This document shows positions 12,484-23,930 of a DNA stretch of 64,000 nt, piece by piece. Under the pieces are notes generated by a model. That model did no database searches and had not been told where the DNA came from. It was given only the letters and a program-made list of their open reading frames with translations. Location of the stretch: assembly GCA_964023275.1 (NCBI GenBank), contig OZ029921.1:17768204-17832203 (forward strand). The letters run 5' to 3'. The position numbers were made by a program, and so were the translations under genes. The DNA comes from Norana najaformis (Eukaryota > Annelida > Clitellata > Crassiclitellata > Hormogastridae). Each line of letters begins with the position of its first letter. Position 1 is the first letter of the stretch.

Positions 12484-13130
12484 TGTGTCAAATACCTCAT
12501 GCTCCTCCTGCTCCTAATCCTCCTCATTTTCCTATGCTTCTTCTTATTCATCCTCCTCACTTTCCTATGCTTCTTCTTACTCATCTTACCTTCCTTCTCT
12601 TACTTCTTCCTCATCACCTCCATCATTAATTCTAAGTTTTTCTCTCCTCTTCCTCTTCATTCTCACCTTCCTATAATTCTCCTGCTTATCCTCCTCACCT
12701 ATCTTCCCTTTCTTCTTCCTCTTCATTCCAAAACCTCTTCCTTGCTTTCCTATACATTTCATTTTTTGGTCAATTACCCAATCTTCCACCTCATATTCCT
12801 CCTCGCCCTCCTTTGCTTCCTCTTATTCTTCCTCCTCACCTAATGTTTCTCTCCTATTTCTCCTCACTTCTCATGCTTCCTCTTACTTATCCTCCTAGCA
12901 TTTTTTCTCTTTCTTCTTCCTCATCATCTCAATTATCAATCCTCTTAATTTATTCTCACCTCCTCCTATTCCTTTTCACCTTCCTAAGCTTCTCTTGCTC
13001 ATCCTCCTCATCTTTCTTTTCTTCCTCTCTTTCATCCACTTCATCTTAAGCCTCCTTCTCATCTGAAGCATTCCCCTCCTCTTCTTTCTAACTTCTGCTA
13101 TTTCCTCCTCCTCTACCTTCTCTTACCCCT
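12484..13130. repeat. Long polypyrimidine (CTT/CCT) tract
   Basis: About 650 bp in which the plus strand is overwhelmingly C and T (repeats such as CTTCCTCTT and TCCTCCT), so the opposite strand is purine-rich. The 122-codon Leu/Phe/Ser frame at 12475-12843 and the Lys/Glu frame opposite follow from the composition and are not genes. Such mirror-like tracts can form triplex DNA in principle. Confidence 0.8.
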
Positions 13131-13599
13131 CCTTTGGCTAATTGCAGGGTCCAGGTGACAGCACTGGCTGACCCTGTCTTGTCTTCTTAGGATGGAAGTG
13201 CTTTAGCATCATCCACTGAAACCCCTTGCTGTTAAATGGGACTAAATTAGTAACCATGTCCCAAATGGTGAACGGAAATCATAGATGGACTTCTGACTGA
13301 GGTCATGCTGTGTCAATATTATCCCAGCTCAACTTAATAGATGCACAACAGCAGAGGAAGGGACATCCAAATTAGAGGGGCCCTCGTTTTACTGTGCCTG
13401 AGCAAAACAAGTAGGTTAGTAAACCGACTCATAAACAGAGGCACATAGAAGCAGTGCCTACAGTCACTGCTACTTAAATGCCTTAGAATACAGTAAAGCT
13501 GCAAACCTTCAAGTGTCCATACCACTACCCACTACATGAAATAAATTAACCAAATGCAGCTTACAAAAGATTAGAAATATTAGTGCTTATATAATAATT

Positions 13600-13762
13600 A
13601 TGTATATATATATGTATGTATGCATGCATGCATGTATGTGTGTATGCACATATGTGTATGTATGTATGTATATGCATGCTGGTATGCAGGTATTGTGAAA
13701 TATATATATATGTGTGTGTGTATATATACCGGTATACATGCATGTATGCATATACAAAGACA
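13600..13762. repeat. (TATG)n/(TA)n microsatellite
   Basis: Interrupted TATG, CATG and TA dinucleotide units over about 160 bp. Short Met/Tyr/His/Ile-rich frames here on both strands reflect the repeat. Confidence 0.85.
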
Positions 13763-13844
13763 TTATGTTGAGCCTCCCAAAACAAAAGCAAGCAGTATTA
13801 GAAAAAATAATTATAATAATTATAAATAATTACAATAGTAAGAA

Positions 13845-13910
13845 ATAATAATAATAATAATCTGAAATCCTGAGGGATCATAAATACCTCGGGTAAAAAA
13901 AAATAATAAC
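13845..13910 (+). repeat. (AAT)n plus recurrent TCCTGAGGGATCAT...CCTCGGG block
   Basis: AAT triplets are followed by TCCTGAGGGATCAT, six bases, and ACCTCGGGTAAAA, then by an A-rich AAT tail. The block is nearly identical to 14177-14208 only about 300 bp away and related to those at 2.1 and 51.5 kb. Confidence 0.75.
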
Positions 13911-13917
13911 ACTGTTG

Positions 13918-14222
13918 CACAGAATTACCACTCTGTCCCTTTGGCGTTCAAGATTCTTGGCCCAATCAACAGCAGTGGTCTACCCTTCATAACAGAGTTA
14001 GGGCGCTATCTCTCTCGTATAACCAGTCACACAAGAGAAACCAGTTATCTTTTCCAGCTCATTGCTATCACAATTCAACACTTAAATCTATTGCCTTCCA
14101 TGGTACTTTTGTTCCATCAGTTCTTGACAATTTCTTGCCATCCCAAAATTTTGTATTCTCTGAAGAATTTTTTAAAATCCTGAGGGATCATATATACCTC
14201 GGGTAAAAACAAAAAAAAATAA
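13918..14222 (+). mobile_element. LINE 3' fragment (plus strand)
   Basis: A frameshifted fragment whose translations contain a decayed version of the LINE C-terminal stretch (LPSMVLLFHQFL then ILYSLKNFLKS, compare WNSLP...FKxxLKS). It is followed directly by the TCCTGAGGGATCAT / ACCTCGGGTAAAA block and an A-rich tail. This suggests the block is the 3' terminus of this LINE family. Coding potential is lost. Confidence 0.5.
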
Positions 14223-15229
14223 TCACAATCATCTTACCCAAGGAATTTTATCCTTTCACTTAAAAAAAATAATAATGCATTGGAGGCAACAGGTCAAACT
14301 CCAGTAGGTCAGAGACACCAGAAGTTAGGCTATGGTTAGGCTATAAGCAGAAAAGAAGTCAGAAAGCATTACTTATCATATAAGCATAAATGCTTTTAAA
14401 AGCAAATAATAATTATGTGATAGTAGTGTGACAGAAAACCAGTTCAGTAATAGGTTTTCATAAAAAAACACAAACGTCAGGCAAAGCGAACTCCTGCAAG
14501 CAACTCAGATCTTGAATGTTTTGCTCTTTCAATCCAATTGTTTATACTGTCTGTCAAACACTGGCTTACTTATAGCGGAGAATTTAAAAAGAAGACTATT
14601 GGCATCTCTGTCAACAACTAAACGTCTGTCTTATGCAAATACTCCTAAATATCAATACTCTGCAGAACACACAGACATACAAACAAACACATGAACAAAC
14701 CCACATGTAGACACTAAGCACAAACTACCACATGTGGAGACAGACAGACATTTACAAAAGCTCAGATGCATACATACATACATACATCCATACATATACA
14801 CATACATAAGCCAAACAATGAAAGTACTAACTTCTAAATGCAAACATTGTCTATTCATATTTACCCAAACTCCAAATCACCCTTGTCTCAGTGATTGTCT
14901 TGGGTGCTGCTTCTGCTGTTGCTGGTGATGCAACTGTTGATGTTTATGACTCTGCTGCCATCTAGTGCCTCAAGAACCGCTTTTCTGTAGCAGGCTCTAT
15001 ATAAATCTGAACAACACAACAGCCTTGTCAGTGCAAATGAGAGAAGAAGTGAGGCTCAGCTGCTTCAGACATCATGACTTCTAGAGCATCTAATGGGTGC
15101 AATTCAAACTCAGATACTTGATAAGAATTTAAGGAGTGGTAAACTGGATGCATATACTGACAATTGCACCAAATGTGGCGTCAGTCAGTGAATAACTGTA
15201 CACAGCCATAGAAGTACTCCTGTACAGCA
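14223..15229. other. No gene recognised; CATA microsatellite and a LINE-like tail
   Basis: Contains a CATA run at about 14767-14806 and, at about 14996-15020, CTCTATATAAATCTGAACAAC, which resembles the terminal sequence of L2-type LINEs. No exon was supported. Confidence 0.4.
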
Positions 15230-15720
15230 CTTTTTTTCAGTCTCGGCCGTGCCATGGCGCTACATAAATTGTCTTATCATCATCATTTTTATTGCCTTCA
15301 TCAAATATCGCAAACTATTTACCATCCAATCGGACCACTCTACTCGCTTATCCTCCTACCTCACTCTTGACCGTCCATCCGTAACTAACCGATTCATAAA
15401 CTACACTGTACCTCGACTCTGGAATGATCTCCCTCCTGAATTTTTGCAAATTCTCTGCTTCTTTATCCCTTCCATCATTCACTCTATCTATTACTCCTCA
15501 GGTATTCCATTCAAAACTGAAGTCTCACCTCTTGAAGAAATCCCACCCTGATCAGTCTTCCCATTTCTCTCAGCTTAAACACAATCCATCTTGGCCTCCT
15601 CTCCTTCCTCTCTCTGGTCTCCTAGAAACCAGACTTGGTTCTCTACATGGCATCGTTGGACAACCCCACAGACTTGACACAGTGCTTGTGAATAAGCTGG
15701 CGCCCTGCGGTTAGATTTTA
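15230..15720 (+). mobile_element. L2/CR1-type LINE C-terminal fragment (plus strand)
   Basis: A LINE-tail-like stretch (GCCATGGCGCTACATAAATT at 15249-15268, then TCATCATCATT) precedes a frame at about 15310-15440 encoding DHSTRLSSYLTLDRPSV and VPRLWNDLPPEF. A frame-shifted segment near 15500 gives VFHSKLKSHLLKKSH. These match the conserved end of LINE reverse transcriptases (PxLWNxLPxxF...FKxxLKTHLF). At least one frameshift separates the parts, so it is a fossil. Two elements, a tail and a new C-terminus, may abut here. Confidence 0.7.
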
Positions 15721-17500
15721 AGTAGTGCTTTAGTAATTTTGAGTTTACGATTATGATATCTTGCCTTGCTCTCGGCAGACTGAGTATTAGCAACCAAGAT
15801 ACTGGGTACTTACCAATCTCTTTCAAATGTTTGCATATTCTCATCTGATTTATCCTTTACAACATCTGCAATGTTTACTCATTATGTTCTGCTCAACTGT
15901 TTCAAATGTTTCGGATTGTTTTAAATATTGTTCGGTAGCAGATCTGAATCTCAGGCAAGCAAAAGGTTCAAAGGATAAATGGTATCCTCTGCTCAACCAC
16001 GCAGTCCGTCGGCTCAGCCACTACAGTCGACTCTCAACTTCCTTTTGACCTGTAATTTAGTTTTAGCAAAGCATCTGTCCCTCAACACACTATACCCATC
16101 CTGCCTACTCCCCATTGTCCCTCCTTATGCCCATTGCCTGCCAGTCAGTCAGTCATGCCTTCTACGGGAGATCATCTTCTGCTAGGCCCTCTTTCAGCTG
16201 AGCCTAAAGGTAATATACCCCAGTGATGCAGAGAGGGTGGGAGTAGGTGAAGGGTGGTCGGAAGGACCTTTGCACCATTCTGCCTTCAAGGAGCCATGAA
16301 TTATTACTGCCCCAGATCAGTAACAGGTACATAATATGGATACAGAAGTCTTCTGACATCCTTAGCCTTTGTAACCACTGCACTTGGAAACATCTAAACA
16401 AATCCAGACAGACTGACAGAGAAAAACTCATTTAGGTCAACACAGACTGACATACAAACAAACATTTGCACAGAGACATATACACATACATAGATGCATA
16501 GAGACAGAAAGACGGGCAAAGGGCACCCAGATGATGCAGGAAACAGGATTGGCATCCTTTTTATGATACAGTAAATTTTAGAAAAGAAAACCACTTTCGT
16601 TTGGCCTCTGTAAAAATGTATCTGCATTTTCTATATTTCTGGATGTCCTCTTCTGCCAGCTGTTATCTCTACGTACGTCTCCATCTCTGCTTGCTTTTAT
16701 TTCTCTATATTTGTTCTTCCCCCGCTATTTACATCTGTGTCTGCAACCTTTTTGTGCAACAGTTCTGCGGCTCCACAGTCCCTACTTTATGATCAGTTCC
16801 TCTTGCAGCAATGTGATCAATGGTATTCATATAAATTGATCGATTCATGAGGTGCTACTTGCACCATTTCACCGTTTGTGTTAAAGCCGTTGTGATTAGG
16901 GGTTATTAAGCAAAGCACTTTCTGGCAAGAGCCATAAACTGCCATTGCTGCAGAAGAACATGTAAATGAATGCTCTTAACTCCGCAATACAGCAGCATTT
17001 GGTAATATCAGCGAACGGATGTATTACCAGACTGACGGATGGAGTGATGGATGAATGGACAGATAGAAGAGTGGGTTAACAAGTGGGTGGATGAACGCAT
17101 GAAAGCAAGCATATATCCATGCGTGGATGCCTTGTGGATGAACAGAGAGAAAGTCACCCACAAAAACAGCAGAAGGGCAGGCACAATAGAGGTCAAAGTG
17201 TCTGAAGAACAAATGGACCTATAATGAAGATAAGCCGATTAGGGGCTGTCTGTGCATGGGCAGTGGTGATGGCTGACCTAAGTGGCAATGGCAGACAACA
17301 TGCCCTGTAGCAGCAGCAGCAGCAGAAGCAGCAACCACAGGCAATCACAGCAGGATGCCTAATAACACGACCTTGTTGTTTATGATCATCTGGCTAATAA
17401 GAGCCTAATCTGTCGCTGCCGGTCAATAAGCCTCTCAACCAACAAACACAGGTATCATCGTCAGCACCTTTTACCTGACACCTGACAGATTCAGGTACAA
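15721..17500. other. No gene recognised
   Basis: Low-complexity patches only: GACA/CATA-like runs at 16405-16520, GGAT/GATG-like units at 17030-17110 and CAG units at 17311-17334. Short frames on both strands have no recognisable domains. Confidence 0.4.
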
Positions 17501-18632
17501 CATGGTATTTCTTATGCTCCACTTTGCCCTATTCTTGGCCGTATTACAGCACTCTATAAATCGTCATCGTATTATTATTATTTTTTTAAACCTGCACTTC
17601 TCAGATAAATTCATAAATTATTATTATTATTACCAACAGTGCATTACACAGTCTATGGCATGGTATCTCACATTGCTGATTGGTTCAAAGCTAACCGTCT
17701 ATCTCTTAATTTATCGAAAACCAACTATATTATTTTCTGTTCAAACCGTAAACCCCTTCCTCAACTTAATATGGGTCTTTGTATTGATAATAAATTAATT
17801 CAACAAACTACTTCTACCAAATTCCTTGGTGTGTACATAGATGACCATTTAACCTGGAAAGAACATATCAAACATGCATCTTCTAAACTTGCTAAAAACA
17901 TAGGTGTATTGTCACGTATTAGCTACATTTTACCCCAACAAATAAGACTTGCCCTTTATTATACGATAATCTACGCATATTTATCTTATTCCAATATTAT
18001 TTGGAAACGAGCTGTCCGAGTCACTGCAGAAATATCATCCTTTTCTCATACTGAGCAATATTTTAATGATTTGAATATTCTTAAAAATAGTCAAATTAAT
18101 AGATTTCAAATAAGTGAATTTACGTACCAGTATGAACATCACTTCTTCCTTCAACGACTGCTTTGTAATTTAGTCTGAGCCCCACACTTATCTCACTAGA
18201 TCTGAGGATAAATATTACTGTGAGTTTGCTCGAACTAACACTAGGATGTTTTCTATTAAATACATAGGCCCTTCTTCCTGGAATAGACTGCCTCTGGATA
18301 TTCGTAGTTTACCCAATTTATGGTTATTTAAGAACGCATGCGCGTTTATGTGAATACAATATGTACTAATTAAAGTTAGTTAAGTTAGTTAATCTGTTTG
18401 TCATCATTTTTCTTTGTTCTAATGTTCTGATTCCTGTAACTGGTATTTCTCAGATTACTCATTCACCATAATATGTTGTATCGTATCACAGATGTCTTCA
18501 TTTAGCGGGATTTTATCCCTTCGAAGCTGCCTTTTGCTTCCTGTATCTAAGAATGTATGTAGTCTTAAGTTTGTTTGTTGTTACTGGTAGCAATAAAAAA
18601 CTGACTGATTGATTGATTGATTGATTGATTAT
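17501..18632 (+). mobile_element. LINE (CR1/L2/Jockey-like) reverse-transcriptase 3' portion with (GATT)n tail
   Basis: An open frame at 17639-18178 encodes the region downstream of the reverse-transcriptase catalytic centre: WFKANRLSLNLSKTNYIIF, then TKFLGVYIDDHLTWKEHI and IRLALYYTIIYAYLSYSNIIW. The usual spacer before KRAVR is missing: SNIIW joins KRAVRV directly, an apparent in-frame deletion of roughly 15-20 codons. After a frameshift near 18178 the ending continues as KYIGPSSWNRLPLDIRSLPN to about 18350. A short 3' UTR follows, ending in AATAAAAAACTGACT and five GATT units (to 18632). The catalytic YADD and endonuclease regions are absent (5' truncation), so it cannot move by itself. An AT-rich, tail-like stretch (GCACTCTATAAATCGTCATC) at 17550-17569 precedes it. 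Confidence 0.85.
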
Positions 18633-18639
18633 CTGACAT

Positions 18640-20095
18640 TGGTAACAGAATAAGATGTCTCCCATGAGTGCATACCTACGCTGATGACACACAACTATAT
18701 TCGTGACCATGCAGTTGCTACCTCACTTCTCGAACAGTCTACCCTCTGTTAGCATGAACTGAGCCACAGGATGAAGTTAAAACGTCTGAAACTGAATGCA
18801 GAAAAGACCCATTTTCTGTATTTTGATACCTGCCAAACGCTTCACAAACTTCCACGAAGTGAGATCGAACTTGATGGTAAGGCATCCAGCTGTCTTGTGG
18901 TTTGGTAAAATGGTATTGACTTTGATCATGTATTGACATTTGAGACACATCAGTAAATTCTCTGCAGTCCATACACTGATTCAACTATGAAAACCAGCTG
19001 CAACACTGGTTAGCTCACACTTACTTTCAGTGCTGCCAAGGCACTCGTCCGTGCTTCTTTCATCAAGGGTGTTTTATTATTGTTTGACATTATTGCATCG
19101 CACATGGGAATGTTATAGTCACTCAGTTTTCAACAGACAGGTGTGCAACTACAGTCACACAACATCCACACAGTGATCAATTATTACTTGGATATTCCAC
19201 GCAGTGACTTAATAAACCAAAACTTCCATGTGCAGAGCAAAATTATTATTCAGTATGACTATGAAGGTCTATCAAGTTCAGTCCCTGCTACATTGATTTT
19301 ACTAGCTGACATTAACGATCTTACAGAACACCCATGAATTTCAAATTGAATGTAACTAACTTCACAAACTGACCATCACACACTAGCTGTCCCAACTCAA
19401 CTGACCTCTCGTTCCAAAACCTTATAGTCCCATTTCATTTCTGTTTTCTTTTCCTGCTCTTTTTTAACTAGCTGATCAGCTGCCTTCATCATGGGTGAAT
19501 AGTTACAAGGCTAACTTCATGTGCATGATACTATTCCTACATTTATTAAGTGCCACTATCTAATGACCACGCATCAGTGTATCGGCCTGAGCAATAACTA
19601 CGAGTGAAGGACTTGCTCAAGGTCCCTACATGGTAACCGTCTCAATGGAGGAAGCTCAAACCCGTACTCTACGCGTCTAAGCTCAGCGCTCTAAACAATC
19701 GGCTACCATGTCCCACAATGATAAAACTGCAACTAGCCTGTTAGGGGACCCGTTCTAATATGTATCTATAACTAATCATCATGAAGCTGAAGTTCAAACT
19801 GGTCCCCATATCTCTATATGATGACCTCCACTGGCTCCCTCTCAACCACCATATCAGTACAGAATGACGTGGCTGTCTACATTTAATCTAGGTTATCTTG
19901 TTGGATTATATATGCCCATCCCTTTGATTCAGAACCATCGTCATCAGCACTCAGCAAATCATAGCAACATTTCAGCAACGAAAACCACTCCCTGAACCAC
20001 TGTTTTGGAACAGCCTACCATTTATAAGGTTTGACTAAAAGCTCTGCATTGATTGATTTAGAAAAGAACTTAATGCTACAATGTTCTGTTAACAA
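18640..20095 (+). mobile_element. Second, older L2-like LINE remnant with a nested SINE
   Basis: Starts with the reverse-transcriptase catalytic motif YADDTQLY (18677-18700). Heavily frameshifted pieces follow, such as MKLKRLKLNAEKTHFLYFD, AKALVRASFIKG (about 19035-19070) and, much further on, LHWLPLNHHI and LFWNSLPF (about 19830-20030). These are the expected order of conserved blocks in an L2-type LINE. The C-terminal part is split by a minus-strand SINE at 19535-19717. Many stops; dead. Confidence 0.7.
19535..19717 (-). mobile_element. tRNA-derived SINE, family 1 (minus strand)
   Basis: In reverse the head reads GTAGCCGATTGTTTAGAGCGC (box A) and GTACGGGTTTGAGCTTCC (box B), then a body of about 100 bp ending TAGATAGTGGCACTTAATAAAT. 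It is a close relative of the copy at 23352-23530. The 3' end resembles the GGCGCTATATAAAT end of L2-type LINEs. Confidence 0.75.
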
Positions 20096-21914
20096 TATAC
20101 GTGTGACCTAGTGAACCCATGACAGACAAGGCTGTAAAGGCCACTAACTAAAATGTTAATGTAAGAGGAAGAGGAACTGGACGAGGAACAGGAGGAAGAA
20201 AAGGAATGGACGTAGGCACAGCAGCAGCAGTAGCAGGGGTAGTACTAGCAGCAGCAGCAGCAGTAGTAGTAGCAGAAGAGCCACGGGAGTGGCTTAAAGT
20301 AGCAGTAGCTATAATTGATAACATTATGTAACCTTTTCATTCATACAGCCTGTTTTAAAACCTCTTGAAATCACTAGCAAAACAACATTTAGTGACTTCT
20401 GGGACCCAAAAGTGTCAAATGCTGCTGATGAAAGCAAAGGCTAAAGGGCAAATCCACAAAAGCATTTGATTTACTCCCTCTGTAATAAGAGGAGACACTT
20501 TACCCCAATGACAAAGAGAACCAATTAAGTTACTGCCCCCTAGGACATTTATTTAGCTGACTGCAGAGAATCATTACAGTCCTCCTCCATGCTACTCACA
20601 CTCACCGGCAGGACAGTGCTATGTCATTATCTGTCTCTCCCATCCTCCTCGTATTCCTCCTCCTCCTATTTGGGTCACCAAAAAGCAGCAGTTAGGACCC
20701 AAATCCAACAGGCTGCATAGCATTTAGGTACTTACAGGCCATGACATCAAGACTACAGACACAGTTGAGCAAATTCATGTCCCCAATGGGGGAGCCATTA
20801 ACCTCAAATGCTACTGTAGTAGAGAGAATAACTCCAGGAAAAGCGGCACCAATACAGGAGATGCAGAAGCCAAGGATTTCTGCTGAAAAATTCTAACCAT
20901 TATCATCTCATACCAGAATATTACATATTTTTCATTTCAAAACATATTATCACTGTTGTCAGCAGCTGCAGTAAAAGCAACTACTAAACCTTAATTTCAT
21001 TAGAAACAGGAATATGTTTCTTAAATGTGAGCTGTATAAATGTGATACAAAATCTGTTGAAAGGGCAAAACATACGAATGGTTACAAAGGCAGATGACTC
21101 GATATTCATCCAGAAATGTTGTATAAGCACAATTATAGGAATACAATGGTTCTCTGTCATTGTCAAAGGTCAACTTCATAACATTTATGGTTTCATTTTC
21201 AATACCATATCCATCATATAAGAATGACATCAACACCAGAAACTGTCACCACATCACCATCTTCATCGCTGTTACTACACAAAAAAGTGGCTTTCATCAA
21301 TCACGTCTTGTTGTTCGGGTAACTCATATCAAACAAATTATTGCTCAAAGCTGCCTAAAATGTATCATGAAAACAGGAAAATCAAGACTCTACAGAATGA
21401 GTTTGAGTCATTTTTGGATTCAACTCTGATGCTCAGCATTAGCTGTTCACACTTTGTTACACTGATGTTGTTGATTCAGTGTATGACTTTTAATTCAAAT
21501 CCACTGCAAAATTCTATCATCAGTTCTTGACAATTTATAATCATAATACAGTCAACTCAGCAGAGCACAAAGCAGTTGCTACTCCTGTTGAGAAAGATGA
21601 CATAGATACGAATTTCAATGGTAAACAAGACAAAAATATTCCAGAAGACCATCTGACTGTCATCGCACTTTGCAGTTTTTAAAGCCAACCGGTGAAGTGA
21701 CCTTCAGTAGAACTAATATCAATTAACCATATCAGAAGATAAAGATTGAACTTAGCACCAGAGATAAGACAAAACACAAGAGAAAGAAGAAACAGAGATA
21801 AGGAATGTCAACACCAGTTTTTAATAAAGTAATCAAATTAGAATCCAATTTAAATCAGGGTCAGCAGGGATAACAACAAGAAGTAAAGAGATGTAACAGC
21901 AATAAACAAGATCA
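20096..21914. other. No gene recognised; CAG/CAGTAG-rich patch
   Basis: Contains a GGAA-rich then CAG/TAG-rich stretch at 20160-20290. The remaining open frames (for example 21027-21429) have no recognisable domain. Confidence 0.4.
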
Positions 21915-22175
21915 TTCTCTCTCTCCCTCCCTCTCTCTGTCTCTCTGTCTCTCCCTCTCTATCTAAACTCTCCCTCTCTATCTCAGCCCTCCCTCCTTCC
22001 TTTCCTCCCTCCCTCCCTCCCTACATTTCCCTCCCTCCCTACATTTCCCTCCCTCCCTACATTTCCCTCCCTCCCTACATTTCCCTCCCTCCCTACATTT
22101 CCCTCCCTCCCTACATTTCCTTCCCTCCCTACATTTCCCTCCCTCCCTCCCTCTCTCTGCCCCCTTTTCTCTGTC
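21915..22175. repeat. TC-rich low complexity with an 18-bp minisatellite
   Basis: TCTC/CTCC low complexity surrounds seven tandem copies of the 18-bp unit CTACATTTCCCTCCCTCC (22021-22146). One unit has CTTCC in place of CTCCC. The Arg/Glu/Gly/Lys/Cys repeat frame on the minus strand (21978-22187) is a product of this array. Confidence 0.9.
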
Positions 22176-23351
22176 TCTCTGTGTCAAAAGGCCCCTGTGG
22201 ACTCTGTCATTGTCTCGATACTTCTTGCGAAATTTTGTAGCATTTCCATCAGTTTAACTTAAAACAGCATGCCCTATATTCAGATTAATTCAAAAAGTGT
22301 AAAAGAGATTTCCAAAACACAGTAGGGTTAAACCAAAGCAGTTCAGTTTGAGCCATTAACTTGCTTGATGTTCAATTGCAATTGCCCTTTGGGTGAACAG
22401 TGACTGATAAAACTGACTAATGATGAAATAAATTAAAGCAATAACCGATAAAAGCCGCTGACCAACAGATCCAGACACTTTGGTCACTGCTGAGTTGCTT
22501 GATCCAATGAAGCAGGATGGGATTTGTGACATTCCAGTGGAAAACACCATCTTCAACTTTAGGCTTGGCCGTCTCAAAATCAGTTGGCCAGTGGGCAATG
22601 TGCATCGAGTCTTTATATTTTCCGGAATGGCAGCCATTTCACCATGGAACAACAAATTGTCCAAACAGAAAAGAAAAAACTCAAGATCCAGACTTAAACC
22701 TGCTAGAGAAGTGGATATGGGCAATATAGGATTCCGCACCACTAGAAGCTCTGCAAGCAAATTCACTGAATAGCACAAAAAATAAAAATCATTCAAACTG
22801 AATAAGATGGCAGCCGTAGGGAGCCTCAGTGAGTTTTTGGTACTTGATAGATGCTGAATTGATTGAAGTCATTTACTGATTGTACAGCTTGCAACATCCA
22901 GATGCAATTATCACCGCAAAATCAAAAGGTCAACCCTAAATAACTAGACTGGCCTATATTTACAATTATTTCATTAAGTGAATCTTGCGGGAATGTATAT
23001 TTTTCCTTCAGTGTATTTTTCGTGCATACCTTCTCCAAGAAAACCAAATGAAATCTTTGATGTCTGCTGTAAAAACAGCAACATAAACATAACAGCTGAG
23101 AAACTTTCCTTTTCGTTTTCATGGTCTTTTAATAATCTGTTCACTTAACAATAAAATTCAGACACAGTGATGAAGGAAGCACAAGGCATCAGTCAAAACC
23201 AGCCCCTGACTGCCAAAGAAGAAAACTCTTAGCATGTATCAGATGTTGTGGGTGTAGTTTCTAGAAATTCTAAGGTGTTCCTATTTAGAGTTTTAGAACA
23301 CAAGCTAAGCTATGGACCTAAATTAAGAATTTCCTATCTGCACATAATTAT
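22176..23351. other. No gene confidently recognised
   Basis: Two overlapping open frames occupy 22356-22796 (146 codons minus strand; 97 and 70 codons plus strand). The plus-strand segment DPDLNLLEKWIW is faintly like the SPDLNPIExLW motif of Tc1/mariner transposases, but the sequence before it does not fit, so no call is made. Confidence 0.35.
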
Positions 23352-23530
23352 TAATATTTCTGCATTTATTAAGCGCCACTATCTAATGACTAGGAGAATC
23401 CTTGATGGCAGTTGTGAATAAAGTACTTGCTCAAGGTTCTTACACAGTAACTGACTCAGGGGAGGGGCTCGAACTCAAACTCGTACTCTCAGAGTGCTCT
23501 AACCAATTGGCTACAGTAGCAGTGCCCCAC
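23352..23530 (-). mobile_element. tRNA-derived SINE, family 1 (minus strand)
   Basis: In reverse the sequence opens GTAGCCAATTGGTTAGAGCA (a good box A) and then GAGTTCGAGCCCCTCC (box B). The body ends GATAGTGGCGCTTAATAAAT. The B box is well preserved, but the acceptor stem and overall fold are not, so this is a SINE rather than a tRNA gene. Body and tail match the copy at 19535-19717. Confidence 0.8.
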
Positions 23531-23590
23531 ACAAAAGAACAGTACTACTGACTAGAATAAGTGGCAACAGGACATCAACTTTCCCTAGCT

Positions 23591-23930
23591 CCAAGTTCAA
23601 GGCAAGCAGTCCAAGTTCAAGGCAAGCAGTCTAAGTTCAAGGCAAGCAGTCCAAGTTCAAGGCAAGCAGTCTAAGTTCAAGGCAAGCAGTCCAAGTTCAA
23701 GGCAAGCAGTCCAAGTTCAAGGCAAGCAGTCTAAGTTCAAGGCAAGCAGTCCAAGTTCAAGGCAAGCAGTCTAAGTTCAAGGCAAGCAGTCCAAGTTCAA
23801 GGCAAGCAGTCCAAGTTCAAGGCAAGCAGTCCAAGTTCAAGGCAAGCAGTCTAAGTTCAAGGCAAGCAGTCCAAGTTCAAGGCAAGCAGTCCAAGTTCAA
23901 GGCAAGCAGTCCAAGTTCAAGGCAAGCAGA
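23591..23930. repeat. Minisatellite: 17 copies of a 20-bp unit
   Basis: Seventeen exact-length units of CYAAGTTCAAGGCAAGCAGT, differing almost only at the second base (C or T). The order is C C T C T C C T C T C C C T C C C, so the first ten units form two CCTCT blocks of 100 bp. The last unit ends AGCAGA. The array sits about 60 bp beyond the head of the SINE at 23352-23530. Confidence 0.98.

Noticed and set aside
12475-13049. Leu/Phe/Ser-rich plus-strand frames resembling membrane proteins
   Set aside because: They follow directly from the polypyrimidine tract.
22480-22773. Possible Tc1/mariner transposase end (DPDLNLLEKWIW)
   Set aside because: Only a dozen residues fit; preceding sequence lacks the expected DxxxH and Asp blocks and no inverted repeats were found.
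23591-23930. CRISPR-like array
   Set aside because: Units are head-to-tail without spacers and the DNA is eukaryotic; it is a minisatellite.
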